A stretch of DNA of 64,000 bases from Magicicada septendecula (lineage: Eukaryota > Arthropoda > Insecta > Hemiptera > Cicadidae). This document shows positions 44,267 through 57,735 of this stretch, piece after piece (within the stretch, counting starts at the first letter, position 1; each line of letters begins with the position of its first letter). The notes below the pieces were generated by a model. It had not been told where the DNA came from. It saw nothing but the letters and a program-made list of their open reading frames with translations, and ran no database searches. The position numbers and the translations under genes are program-made. The stretch spans positions 423,261,479 through 423,325,478 of the forward strand of contig CM068369.1 of assembly GCA_034769895.1 (NCBI GenBank), given 5' to 3'.

Positions 44267-46183
44267 CTACATCATACAAAAATAATAGCAATTGTACCTT
44301 TTGTTTTCTTTGTAGTGATTCAGTATAGTACTTTGTTAGGGCTAAATAATATCTGTAGAAATATGAGATAATTCAAATTCAGTCAATATAAATATGAGAT
44401 AATGTATACTAAGTTAATAAATTAGTGGTGAAATATTAGTCTCATCTGATTTGATGTAATTAGCCATATAATGTTCAACATGGACAAAGGCAGAGGAAAT
44501 GTTTTTTAGAAATAAGCTCATCAGTATTTTATAAATTGTGATTTTGAGTGAACTGTGTTACTAACAGTTCAGTCATGGACACAGACAGAAGAGGAATTTA
44601 GGGGATTCTATCCTTCCCAAAATTTCCCACTCCGCTAAGAAAATGTAATATTGAGTCACTTTGTTGCCATTTAAGGTATGTCTAAATATTATTTATAAGA
44701 AATAATAATTAATTATGTAGGCCTCTGATAGATTTTTGAAACTTTGTACAATGTAATTTAACGCAAAATTGACAACTTTAATTATAGGGGAAATTGATGC
44801 AAAATATATACATTTTTATACAATGTGTAATTAATATACAATAAACAATACAAGGTATTTATAAAAGAAAATATTTTTCACACCTCTACACTTCTTTAGT
44901 AAACTAAACACAACATAACCTTCAAACACACTTCAGCACAATGACATGTGCTCCAAAACACGTGACGAGAATGCAAATTTGTCACTATAGCCAAGTTTCT
45001 TTCATTACACTAAGAAATAATGAATACTAAATGTTTGACGAACAATCCATTAGAGTACAGCATGAATAACATTACAACTAATGTTGTACACTGCCAATAC
45101 TGAGCCAGCGAAAGTTGTAAACATACATACATGTGATTTCTAAATTTGGCCCCTCTGAGAAAGAACATGTGTACACGTGATTACTGATCAAAGGGTTAAT
45201 CATAATAGATTCTACATATCTAATAATTCATTCTGTCAGGAGATGGAGAAACAGATCACAGTAATATTTAGCCCTCCACTATTTGTTGAACCCGTCGAAA
45301 TGAAATTCTGCATATACCCACGATGTTCAACTCTAAGATAGAGTTGGAGTAGGGTCCAAGACTTAAATGAAGTAGGGTCTGAACCTGTTATTCAGTAACT
45401 GAAAATTTCAGTTTCTTAGATCATGTGTTTGTGCTGTTAATTGTAACATCACATTTATCCACAACAGATTGGTCTTAGAAAAAGCACTTGTCGTTCATTA
45501 TGGACTACTACAAAAATAAATGTACTAGCTAGGCACATAATAACAACAACACTGATAGTGGCAGTGGTTGAAGTGATGGCAATAATGATAATAATCTATA
45601 GTATCTACATAATAATAATCATCATCATCATTATCATCATTTATTATGTTTCTGTACGGAATTATTAAAATTTGTTTCACAGAATCATGTTCTGGATCAT
45701 CAAAAACACCATATATAATGTAACTTACTACGTTTTATTCATTTTTAAATTAAAATTCACTTTTAATTTTTAATTAAATTAGTCACTTTTACTAAATTAT
45801 TTTATTAGTCATTCTACCTTAATATCTCTAGGGTTTTGTACTTCATTGTAGTATTACAAGACTAGTATTATGAGGTGTGTTTCTTGGGGTTTGGGGGGGG
45901 GGGTGAAGAAACATCATGTTACAATAAACAAATACGGAATTGAATTGTAATATTAAGATTACTCCCCACATTCTTTTTGACTTTACATACATTATAAATT
46001 ATTTAACATTGTGAATGCTTAGAAATTTATTTGACGTGTTTGTACATAAATTAGATTTATAAGTACAGTATATGACCTCCAATAGAATTTCTATGTTGAA
46101 TGAACATACCATGTTATAATTTAGATGGAGAGAGAGAGGGCGAGAAACTGTGATGGATACTTACTGAATATAACCATTCTTAC
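44267..46183. other. Intron (1.9 kb)
   Basis: AT-rich, with ATC/ATA simple repeats near 45,560-45,650 and a G-run near 45,892. No gene or mobile element was recognised. Confidence 0.55.
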
Positions 46184-46349
46184 CTCTGACAAACCAGACG
46201 AGGTACAGAAGCCATTGTTTCATCACTTAAATTACTCATCCATATGGTTGTGCAGAAGTTCAATAAGGCGGGATTATTGGTGCAATAGGATTTAAACTTA
46301 GGATCAGTACAGTCTAATACCAGAATCAAGTGTAGATTACACTGAACTC
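46184..46349 (-). CDS. Dync2h1: Cytoplasmic dynein-2 heavy chain exon, AAA4 (first exon in window)
   Basis: 166 nt: two bases, 54 codons, two bases. Acceptor CTGTAG (46,355-46,350) and donor GTAAGA (46,183-46,178). It encodes 'VQCNLHLILVLDCTDPKFKS', then 'NPALLNFCTTIWMSNLSDET', then 'ASVPRLV'. This is the AAA4 core strand (NLH..L..D) followed by NPAL...C...W and the P.L helix. The residues before it (AAA4 Walker motifs, AAA1-3, tail) must be encoded to the right of this point. None was found up to the array at 48,549. Confidence 0.92.
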
Positions 46350-48548
46350 CTACAGAAAAAAGTAATACATATATTTAAGTGGTGTGTTTAAAAATGTTGA
46401 GAGATTTAAGTCTATAGTAAAATTAAGCATATACTACCATTTATTATTTACATGTGTAAATGGTTAATCTGACTTTCTGTATATATAAACTTAATACAAT
46501 AAAAGCTTAAAACTTATAATTTTACATGTAATTATAGATTTTAAATTAACAGAAGTAATGTGTTTGAAATACACACTTTTTAATACTTAATAAAAAATGT
46601 ATATACATATACCGGGTGAGTTACAAATTATGTGATTAGATATAATATATATCTCTGTTATTCATTCATCCATTCTCATTTTTATAAGGAATAAATTCCC
46701 ATCATTTTCTTTTTTTCCACAGTCTCTGAATCTTCATTTTCCGTCCTAACTACTTGAACCATTCTATCAATTTTCATTTTTCCTGTTTATACCCGATTTT
46801 GAAGGATACTAAGGAATTAAAAGTGTTTCCAGCAATCTGCCACCATTACCTGTTTAGACAGACAAGCCAAATGACTCCTGGAATATGCAATCCTTTGCTA
46901 CCAAATGATAATGTCTTTCTTTGAAGCTACACAAGTGAGTGTAAAGATCTGATCAATAGAGGGGGAAGGCAAAACACCATTTATAAAAGCAGTTAAACCA
47001 CAAGACAGACAACAACAGAAGAAAGGAGCAGGTAAGGTTCCTTAGCTAATAAGATTGATAACTTACAAGAACCATCTTTGATAATAAAATATTAAGCCTG
47101 GATCCTTTTGGAAGGGGTTTTGGTATTCAGTGCTAACTGCCTTTTACATTAAAAGAAAGAAGATTAAGAGAGGATGAAATCATGAATAAAGTTGATGTCA
47201 CCTGTTGATGCACATAAATAAGTGGAAATCCAAATGATATAAAAGGGGAGACAATTTTTCTTTAAATTTAATGGAACCCAGACTTGAGGAGTATAAATCA
47301 AAAATATATTTTCATATAGCTTAATGAATAAAGTATTAACTATAACAACAAAATAAAGAAGTTTGGAAAAACAGTATATTGATTTCATAAAGTCAAAAAC
47401 ATCCAATTTCACACTATACCCACTAAAGCAATTACAACAATAGTAAAATAGTACTTGCTTACTATGCATAGGCTGCACTAGTCTAAAGTATGGTGCCTGT
47501 TTACATACAAGTGCCCTCTCAATAATGCTGACTTATGACTATTCAACAAAATTAAGAGAGGAGAAAATTATCTCAATGTTGACACCTTCCATATGTAACA
47601 TTTAAGGTGTATAGAATAAGCACTCAAGAAGTAGTGAGAATATATAATCATTAAAAAAAAGGCAATATTACAATTTCATTAAACACGCACTAATGAAAAT
47701 TGTTTAATGTCACTGAACTTAATAAAAACAGACATACATAAAGTAAGAAACCACAACTTACTGGACAATGTGTAGACATACATGACTTTAGAGAGAGTCG
47801 AATTTCACAAGGAAGGAGCAAATAAGAAGATAGGTTACAAAACTTGTAAAAAAAAAAAACCATTACCAGTGGTTTTAACTTTAGGGTATACTTCTCCACA
47901 TGATTCCAATAAAGGTCACTAACAAAACTTGCTTTATTCAAATAAGCAGCAAACATCAAGAAATTCAACAAAACTTGTCTCATCCACCAACCAAGTTGTT
48001 ACCAAACTAGCATTATGCAACAAACATTCAGTTGTGGCAAAATCGCAAAATCTGCTTTATCAAGTAAATGTGATTCTATTTTTATTTTTTTATTTTACAC
48101 TGAACTGTACTTGTGTGGATTATAATCCACTGCAATTCAGGGTAAAGGTCTCCAGTAGTTTTTGAAAAACAGCAGCAATAAAATACTTAATTTAAACTAA
48201 AGTGGAATTTGTATAGGTATGTTCAAAGATTTTTTTACAAGTTTGGGACTTTGCGAGTTCATGTACAGTGAATAGTAGAATTCACTTTGTACAGATAAAT
48301 TAGCAAAATGGAGAGAGGGACCCCAAAGCCAACAAGCTGTGCATACAAACCATACATTATAAAACTTACACCTGTAAATTCTTACCACACACGAGACAAA
48401 GTAGTCAACATTAGTTCAAGAGTGACTTGCATTACACATTACATGGTTTAGGAGAGCTTCAAATGGGAAATAATGTTTAACAAAGATGTTTAGAGCTCTA
48501 TTGTTTATTTTCAAATAGATTACTGTTTTTTTAAATTGAATTATTAAT
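46350..48548. other. Intron, no exon found
   Basis: AT-rich. A 98-codon minus frame at 47,690-47,983 and others nearby show no recognisable similarity. The preceding AAA4 exon was looked for and not found here. Confidence 0.5.
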
Positions 48549-48550
48549 TT

Positions 48551-48650
48551 TACTTCCATATTCCTTAAGGAATGGAAGTATGGTGATGGCAAAAAAAATC
48601 GTGTTCGAGATTATTGCAGATTCTGATTCTACTACACTCAAAACATGAAA
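48551..48650 (+). repeat. Left inverted terminus of unit 1
   Basis: Starts TACTTCCATATTCCTTAAGG and ends CACTCAAAACATGAAAAAA. It is the reverse complement of the right termini at 51,287-51,393 and 51,469-51,572, about 100 bp with only scattered mismatches. Its first 28 bases also fold on themselves around CCTTAAGG. Confidence 0.9.
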
Positions 48651-49050
48651 AAATATCGGTATGGAGAACCATACATGACTTCCATATTCTAAGATTTATA
48701 TTTAAAATCATTTTCAGCCAAACAGCCAGGCTGTGTCTTACCTGCCTTTTTATTGCTGTATTAAATGAAAAATATTATATTACATTAAAATGAAAAAATT
48801 ATAATTTTATTGCCTGGCAACAAAATTATTTTATTTTTAACAATTACCATTGTTTCAAAAAGTTTAAATAAATTTTCAAGTACTTTACTCTTGTTAAAAC
48901 GTAAAAGGTTGCAGGTAAACTACCCCTTCCCCTTAACCGATCTTCACCAAAATCGAAAGTCATTGAGACCTCTACAATTCAGGGATGTATGCAAAAAATT
49001 ATTTGATTCTGTTTGAATTTGCGGCTGTTATCGTTTGCCATAGAAAATAC

Positions 49051-49208
49051 GCTTGATAAAAAAACGTTGCAGGTAAACTACCCCTTCCCCTTAACCGATC
49101 TTCACCAAAAACAATAGGTCTTGAGTACTCTACAAATCAGGGCTGTATTCAAACAATTATTTGATTCTGTTTGAATTTGCGGCAGTTATCGTTTGCCATA
49201 GAAAATAC
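49051..49208 (+). repeat. Representative 158-bp minisatellite monomer
   Basis: One period from GCTTGATAAA to the next. Internal landmarks are TTGCAGGTAAACTACCCC, CCGATCTTCACCAAAA, TCTACAAATCAGGGCTGTAT and GCGGCAGTTATCGTTTGCC. Monomers come in several recurrent subtypes (for example GGTCTTGAGTACTC, GGTCGCGAGTCC, AACAGATCTTGAGAAC) that recur in the same order in each unit, so it is a higher-order repeat. Confidence 0.92.
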
Positions 49209-51286
49209 GCTTGATAAAAAAACGTTGCAGGTAAACTACCCCTTCCCCTTAACCGATCTTCACCAAAAACAATAGGTCTTGAGTACTCTACAAATCAGGG
49301 CTGTATGCAAAACATTATTTGATTCTGTTTGAATTTGCGGCTGTTATCGTTTGCCATAGAAAATACCCTTGTTAAAAAAACGTTGCAGGTAAACTACCCC
49401 TTTCCCTCAACCGATCTTCACCAAAAACAATAGGTCTTGAGAACTCTACAATTTAGGGCTGTATGCAAATAATCTTTTGATTCTGTTTGAATTTGCGGCT
49501 GTTATCGTTTGCCATAGGAAATACCCTTGTTAAAACATAAAACGTTACAGGTAAACTACCCCTTTCCCTTAACCGATCTTCACCAAAAACAATAGGTCTT
49601 GAGACCTCTACAATTCAGGGCTGTATGCGAAACATTATTTGATTCTGTTTGAATTTGCGGCTGTTATCGTTTGCCAAAAAAAAAATTTCCCTTGATAAAA
49701 AAAAACCGTTGCAGGTAAACTACCCCTTTCCCTCAACCGATCTTCACCAAAAACAATAGGTCGCGAGTCCTCTACAAATCAGGGCTGTATGCAAAAAATT
49801 ATTTGATTTTGTTTGAATTTGCGGCAGTTATCGTTTGCCATAGAAAATATCGGTATGGAGAACCATACATGACTTCCATATTCTAAGACTTATAATCTGA
49901 AATATGCTTGCCTGCCAAGCACGATATATTTTCTAATATATACATAATTTACATTAAAATGAAAAAATTATAATTTTATTGCCTGGCAACAAAATTATTT
50001 TATTTTTAACAATTACCATTGTTTGAAAAAGTTTAAATGAATTTTCAAGTACTTTACTCTTGTTAAAACGTAAAAGGTTGCAGGTAAACTACCCCTTTCC
50101 CTTAACCGATCTTCACCAAAATCTAATGGCCTTGAGTCCTCTACAATTCACTTACGTATGCAAAAAATTATTTGATTCTGTTTGAATTTGCGGCAGTTAT
50201 CGTTTGCCATAGAAAATACGCTTTATAACAAACGTTGCAGGTAAACTACCCCTTCCCCTCAACCGATCTTCACCAAAAACAAAGGGTCTTGAGTACTCTA
50301 CAAACCAGGGCTGTATGCAGAAAATTATTTGATTATGTTTGAATTTGCGGCTGTTATCGTTTGCCATAGGAAATACCCTTGTTAAAACAGAAAAGGTTAC
50401 AGGTAAACTACCCCTTTCCCTTAACCGATCTTCACCAAAATCAACAGATCTTGAGAACTCTACAATTCAGGGCTGTATGCGAAACATTATTTGATTCTGT
50501 TTGAATTTTCGGCTGTTATCGTTTGGCAAACAAAAAAAATTTCCCTTGATAAAAAAAAACCGTTGCAGGTAAACTACCCCTTTCATTCAACCGATCTTCA
50601 CCAAAAACAATAGGTCGTGAGTACTCTACAAATCAGGGCTGTATGCAAAAAGTTATTTGATTCTGTTTGAATTTGCAGCAGTTATCGTTTGCCATAGAAA
50701 AAAATACCCTTGTTAAAAAAACGTTGCAGGTAAACTACCCCTTTCCCTCAACCGATTTTCACCAAAAACAATAGGTCTTTAGAACTCTACAATTTAGGGC
50801 TGTATGCAAATAATCTTTTGATTCTGTTTGAATTTGCGGCTGTTATCGTTTGCCATAGGAAATACCCTTGTTAAAACATAAAACGTTACAGGTAAACTAC
50901 CCCTTTCCCTTAACCGATCTTCACCAAAATCAACAGATCTTGAGAACTCTACAATACAGGGCTGTATGCGAAACATTATTTGATTCTGTTTGAATTTGCG
51001 GCTGTTATCGTTTGCCAAACAAACAAAATTACCCTTGCTAAAAAAAAACCGTTGCAGGTAAACTACCCCTTTCCCTCAACCGATCTTCACCAAAAACAAT
51101 AGGTCGCGAGTACTCTGCAAATCAGGGCTGTATGCAAAAAATTATTTGATTCTGTTTGAATTTGCGGCAGTTATCGTTTGCCATAGAAAAAAAATCTACA
51201 GACACAGACAGACACACACACAGACAGACAGACAGACAGACAGACAGGCAGACAGACAGACACACACACAGACACTTTTCGGAAAA

Positions 51287-51393
51287 CGACTTTTTTTCAT
51301 GTTTTGAGTGTAGTAGAATCAGAATCTGCAATAATCTCGAACACGATTTTTTTTGCCATCACCATACTTCCATTCCTTAAGGAATATGGAAGT
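51287..51393 (-). repeat. Right inverted terminus of unit 1 (first of two)
   Basis: Reverse complement of the left terminus. It reads TTTTTTCATGTTTTGAGTGT at its start and CCTTAAGGAATATGGAAGTA at its end. A second copy follows at 51,469-51,572 after a CAGA/CACA microsatellite. Confidence 0.9.
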
Positions 51394-51614
51394 AAAAAAT
51401 CTACAGACAGACACACACACAGACAGACAGACAGACACACACACAGACACTTTTCGGAAAACGACTTTTTTTCATGTTTTGAGTGTAGTACAATCAGAAT
51501 CTGCAATAATCTCGAACACGATTTTTTTTGCCATCACCATACTTCCATTCCTTAAGGAATATGGAAGTAAAAGTTGTTTTCCGAAAACTGTCTGTGTGTG
51601 TGTCTGTAGATTTT

Positions 51615-54281
51615 TACTTCCATATTCCTTAAGGAATGGAAGTATGGTGATGGCAAAAAAAATCGTGTTCGAGATTATTGCAGATTCTGATTCTACTACA
51701 CTCAAAACATGAAAAAAAATCGGTATGGAGAACCATACATGACTTCCATATTCTAAGATTTATATTTAAAATCATTTTCAGCCAAACAGCCAGGCTGTGT
51801 CTTACCTGCCTTTTTATTGCTGTATTAAATGAAAAATATTATATTACATTAAAATGAAAAAATTATAATTTTATTGCCTGGCAACAAAATTATTTTATTT
51901 TTAACAATTACCATTGTTTCAAAAAGTTTAAATAAATTTTCAAGTACTTTACTCTTGTTAAAACGTAAAAGGTTGCAGGTAAACTACCCCTTCCCCTTAA
52001 CCGATCTTCACCAAAATCGAAAGTCATTGAGACCTCTACAATTCAGGGACGTATGCAAAAAATTATTTGATTCTGTTTGAATTTGCGGCTGTTATCGTTT
52101 GCCATAGAAAATACGCTTGATAAAAAAACGTTGCAGGTAAACTACCCCTTCCCCTTAACCGATCTTCACCAAAAACTATAGGTCTTGAGTACTCTACAAA
52201 TCAGGGCTGTATGCAAACAATTATTTGATTCTGTTTGAATTTGCGGCAGTTATCGTTTGCCATAGAAAATACGCTTGATAAAAAAACGTTGCAGGTAAAC
52301 TACCCCTTCCCCTTAACCGATCTTCACCAAAAACAATAGGTCTTGAGTACTCTACAAATCAGGGCTGTATGCAAAACATTATTTGATTCTGTTTGAATTT
52401 GCGGCTGTTATCGTTTGCCATAGAAAATACCCTTGTTAAAAAAACGTTGCAGGTAAACTACCCCTTTCCCTCAACCGATCTTCACCAAAAACAATAGGTC
52501 TTGAGAACTCTACAATTTAGGGCTGTATGCAAATAATCTTTTGATTCTGTTTGAATTTGCGGCTGTTATCGTTTGCCATAGGAAATACCCTTGTTAAAAC
52601 ATAAAACGTTACAGGTAAACTACCCCTTTCCCTTAACCGATCTTCACCAAAAACAATAGGTCTTGAGACCTCTACAATTCAGGGCTGTATGCGAAACATT
52701 ATTTGATTCTGTTTGAATTTGCGGCTGTTATCGTTTGCCAAAAAAAAAATTTCCCTTGATAAAAAAAAACCGTTGCAGGTAAACTACCCCTTTCCCTCAA
52801 CCGATCTTCACCAAAAACAATAGGTCGCGAGTCCTCTACAAATCAGGGCGGTATGCAAAAAATTATTTGATTTTGTTTGAATTTGCGGCAGTTATCGTTT
52901 GCCATAGAAAATATCGGTATGGAGAACCATACATGACTTCCATATTCTAAGACTTATAATCTGAAATATGCTTGCCTGCCAAGCACGATATATTTTCTAA
53001 TATATACATAATTTACATTAAAATGAAAAAATTATAATTTTATTGCCTGGCAACAAAATTATTTTATTTTTAACAATTACCATTGTTTGAAAAAGTTTAA
53101 ATGAATTTTCAAGTACTTTACTCTTGTTAAAACGTAAAAGGTTGCAGGTAAACTACCCCTTTCCCTTAACCGATCTTCACCAAAATCTAATGGCCTTGAG
53201 TCCTCTACAATTCACTTACGTATGCAAAAAATTATTTGATTCTGTTTGAATTTGCGGCAGTTATCGTTTGCCATAGAAAATACGCTTTATAACAAACGTT
53301 GCAGGTAAACTACCCCTTCCCCTCAACCGATCTTCACCAAAAACAAAGGGTCTTGAGTACTCTACAAACCAGGGCTGTATGCAGAAAATTATTTGATTAT
53401 GTTTGAATTTGCGGCTGTTATCGTTTGCCATAGGAAATACCCTTGTTAAAACAGAAAAGGTTACAGGTAAACTACCCCTTTCCCTTAACCGATCTTAACC
53501 AAAATCAACAGATCTTGAGAACTCTACAATTCAGGGCTGTATGCGAAACATTATTTGATTCTGTTTGAATGTTCGGCTGTTATCGTTTGGCAAACAAAAA
53601 AAATTTCCCTTGATAAAAAAAACCGTTGCAGGTAAACTACCCCTTTCCCTCAACCGATCTTCACCAAAAACAATAGGTCGTGAGTACTCTACAAATCAGG
53701 GCTGTATGCAAAAAGTTATTTGATTCTGTTTGAATTTGCAGCAGTTATCGTTTGCCATAGAAAAAAATACCCTTGTTAAAAAAACGTTGCAGGTAAACTA
53801 CCCCTTTCCCTCAACCGATTTTCACCAAAAACAATAGGTCTTTAGAACTCTACAATTTAGGGCTGTATGCAAATAATCTTTTGATTCTGTTTGAATTTGC
53901 GGCTGTTATCGTTTGCCATAGGAAATACCCTTGTTAAAACAAAAAACGTTACAGGTAAACTACCCCTTTCCCTTAACCGATCTTCACCAAAATCAACAGA
54001 TCTTGAGAACTCTACAATTCAGGGCTGTATGCGAAACATTATTTGATTCTGTTTGAATTTGCGGCTGTTATCGTTTGCCAAACAAACAAAATTACCCTTG
54101 CTAAAAAAAAAACCGTTGCAGGTAAACTACCCCTTTCCCTCAACCGATCTTCACCAAAAACAATAGGTCGCGAGTACTCTGCAAATCAGGGCTGTATGCA
54201 AAAAATTATTTGATTCTGTTTGAATTTGCGGCAGTTATCGTTTGCCATAGAAAAAAAATCTACAGACAGACAGACACACAC

Positions 54282-54312
<31 letters not shown>

Positions 54313-54680
54313 GGCAGACAGACAGACACACACACAGACACTTTTCGGAAAACGACTTTTTTTCATGTTTTGAGTGTAGTAGAATCAGAATCTGCAATAA
54401 TCTCGAACACGATTTTTTTTGCCATCACCATACTTCCATTCCTTAAGGAATATGGAAGTAAAAAATCTACAGACAGACACACAGACAGACAGACAGACAG
54501 ACACACACACAGACACTTTTCGGAAAACGACTTTTTTTCATGTTTTGAGTGTAGTACAATCAGAATCTGCAATAATCTCGAACACGATTTTTTTTGCCAT
54601 CACCATACTTCCATTCCTTAAGGAATATGGAAGTAAAAGTTGTTTTCCGAAAACTGTCTGTGTGTGTGTCTGTAGATTTT
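51615..54680 (+). repeat. Array unit 2 (3,066 bp)
   Basis: Same layout and monomer order as unit 1, with only scattered substitutions and microsatellite length changes. Confidence 0.93.
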
Positions 54681-57348
54681 TACTTCCATATTCCTTAAGG
54701 AATGGAAGTATGGTGATGGCAAAAAAAATCGTGTTCGAGATTATTGCAGATTCTGATTCTACTACACTCAAAACATGAAAAAAAATCGGTATGGAGAACC
54801 ATACATGACTTCCATATTCTAAGATTTATATTTAAAATCATTTTCAGCCAAACAGCCAGGCTGTGTCTTACCTGCCTTTTTATTGCTGTATTAAATGAAA
54901 AATATTATATTACATTAAAATGAAAAAATTATAATTTTATTGCCTGGCAACAAAATTATTTTATTTTTAACAATTACCATTGTTTCAAAAAGTTTAAATA
55001 AATTTTCAAGTACTTTACTCTTGTTAAAACGTAAAAGGTTGCAGGTAAACTACCCCTTCCCCTTAACCGATCTTCACCAAAATCGAAAGTCATTGAGACC
55101 TCTACAATTCAGGGACGTATGCAAAAAATTATTTGATTCTGTTTGAATTTGCGGCTGTTATCGTTTGCCATAGAAAATACGCTTGATAAAAAAACGTTGC
55201 AGGTAAACTACCCCTTCCCCTTAACCGATCTTCACCAAAAACAATAGGTCTTGAGTACTCTACAAATCAGGGCTGTATGCAAACAATTATTTGATTCTGT
55301 TTGAATTTGCGGCAGTTATCGTTTGCCATAGAAAATACGCTTGATAAAAAAACGTTGCAGGTAAACTACCCCTTCCCCTTAACCGATCTTCACCAAAAAC
55401 AATAGGTCTTGAGTACTCTACAAATCAGGGCTGTATGCAAAACATTATTTGATTCTGTTTGAATTTGCGGCTGTTATCGTTTGCCATAGAAAATACCCTT
55501 GTTAAAAAAACGTTGCAGGTAAACTACCCCTTTCCCTCAACCGATCTTCACCAAAAACAATAGGTCTTGAGAACTCTACAATTTAGGGCTGTATGCAAAT
55601 AATCTTTTGATTCTGTTTGAATTTGCGGCTGTTATCGTTTGCCATAGGAAATACCCTTGTTAAAACATAAAACGTTACAGGTAAACTACCCCTTTCCCTT
55701 AACCGATCTTCACCAAAAACAATAGGTCTTGAGACCTCTACAATTCAGGGCTGTATGCGAAACATTATTTGATTCTGTTTGAATTTGCGGCTGTTATCGT
55801 TTGCCAAAAAAAAAATTTCCCTTGATAAAAAAAAACCGTTGCAGGTAAACTACCCCTTTCCCTCAACCGATCTTCACCAAAAACAATAGGTCGCGAGTCC
55901 TCTACAAATCAGGGCTGTATGCAAAAAATTATTTGATTTTGTTTGAATTTGCGGCAGTTATCGTTTGCCATAGAAAATATCGGTATGGAGAACCATTCAT
56001 GACTTCCATATTCTAAGACTTATAATCTGAAATATGCTTGCCTGCCAAGCACGATATATTTTCTAATATATACATAATTTACATTAAAATGAAAAAATTA
56101 TAATTTTATTGCCTGGCAACAAAATTATTTTATTTTTAACAATTACCATTGTTTGAAAAAGTTTAAATGAATTTTCAAGTACTTTACTCTTGTTAAAACG
56201 TAAAAGGTTGCAGGTAAACTACCCCTTTCCCTTAACCGATCTTCACCAAAATCTAATGGCCTTGAGTCCTCTACAATTCACTTATGTATGCAAAAAATTA
56301 TTTGATTCTGTTTGAATTTGCGGCAGTTATCGTTTGCCATAGAAAATACGCTTTATAACAAACGTTGCAGGTAAACTACCCCTTCCCCTCAACCGATCTT
56401 CACCAAAAACAAAGGGTCTTGAGTACTCTACAAACCAGGGCTGTATGCAGAAAATTATTTGATTATGTTTGAATTTGCGGCTGTTATCGTTTGCCATAGG
56501 AAATACCCTTGTTAAAACAGAAAAGGTTACAGGTAAACTACCCCTTTCCCTTAACCGATCTTAACCAAAATCAACAGATCTTGAGAACTCTACAATTCAG
56601 GGCTGTATGCGAAACATTATTTGATTCTGTATGAATGTTCGGCTGTTATCGTTTGGCAAACAAAAAAAATTTCCCTTGATAAAAAAAACCGTTGCAGGTA
56701 AACTACCCCTTTCCCTCAACCGATCTTCACCAAAAACAATAGGTCGTGAGTACTCTACAAATCAGGGCTGTATGCAAAAAGGTATTTGATTCTGTTTGAA
56801 TTTGCAGCAGTTATCGTTTGCCATAGAAAAAAATACCCTTGTTAAAAAAACGTTGCAGGTAAACTACCCCTTTCCCTCAACCGATTTTCACCAAAAACAA
56901 TAGGTCTTTAGAACTCTACAATTTAGGGCTGTATGCAAATAATCTTTTGATTCTGTTTGAATTTGCGGCTGTTATCGTTTGCCATAGGAAATACCCTTGT
57001 TAAAACATAAAACGTTACAGGTAAACTACCCCTTTCCCTTAACCGATCTTCACCAAAATCAACAGATCTTGAGAACTCTACAATTCAGGGCTGTATGCGA
57101 AACATTATTTGATTCTGTTTGAATTTGCGGCTGTTATCGTTTGCCAAACAAACAAAATTACCCTTGCTAAAAAAAAACCGTTGCAGGTAAACTACCCCTT
57201 TCCCTCAACCGATCTTCACCAAAAACAATAGGTCGCGAGTACTCTGCAAATCAGAGCTGTATGCAAAAAATTATTTGATTCTGTTTGAATTTGCGGCAGT
57301 TATCGTTTGCCATAGAAAAAAAATCTACAGACACAGACAGACACACAC

Positions 57349-57379
<31 letters not shown>

Positions 57380-57735
57380 GGCAGACAGACAGACACTTTT
57401 CGGAAAACGACTTTTTTTCATGTTTTGAGTGTAGTAGAATCAGAATCTGCAATAATCTCGAACACGATTTTTTTTGCCATCACCATACTTCCATTCCTTA
57501 AGGAATATGGAAGTAAAAAATCTACAGACAGACACACAGACAGACAGACAGACAGACACACACACAGACACTTTTCGGAAAACGACTTTTTTTCATGTTT
57601 TGAGTGTAGTACAATCAGAATCTGCAGTAATCTCGAACACGATTTTTTTTGCCATCACCATACTTCCATTCCTTAAGGAATATGGAAGTAAAAGTTGTTT
57701 TCCGAAAACTGTCTGTGTGTGTGTCTGTAGATTTT
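54681..57735 (+). repeat. Array unit 3 (3,055 bp)
   Basis: Same layout. It shares with unit 2 the changes TTAACCAAAATC (near 56,562) and GAATGTTCGG (near 56,632). Its first microsatellite is shorter than in units 1 and 2. Confidence 0.93.

Larger units (their letters stand above)
48551..51614 (+). repeat. Array unit 1 (3,064 bp)
   Basis: Layout: left terminus 48,551-48,650; leader to about 48,898; six 158-bp repeats to 49,847; second leader 49,848-50,068; about seven 158-bp repeats to about 51,190; CAGA microsatellite 51,197-51,272; right terminus 51,287-51,393; second microsatellite; second right terminus 51,469-51,572; 42-bp junction that is an inverted copy of the microsatellite edge. Confidence 0.92.

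Noticed and set aside
46810-46930. Possible upstream dynein exon with a CAGGTAATGG donor on the minus strand
   Set aside because: The translation has no similarity to AAA4 and gives stops in alternative frames.
48810-49016. 68-codon frame repeated in every array unit (MPGNKIILF...)
   Set aside because: It spans the leader and the first monomer and is repeated only because the units are near-identical. No known domain and no sign of codon selection.
50794-51018. Minus-strand frames across the 158-bp repeats (MANDNSRKF...) as a repeat protein
   Set aside because: The 158-bp period is not a multiple of three, frames break at each monomer boundary, and microsatellites and termini are also 'open'. 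No start or stop is conserved.
51156-51380. Gln/Thr/Arg/Asp-rich frames near the array junctions
   Set aside because: They are translations of the CAGA/CACA microsatellite.
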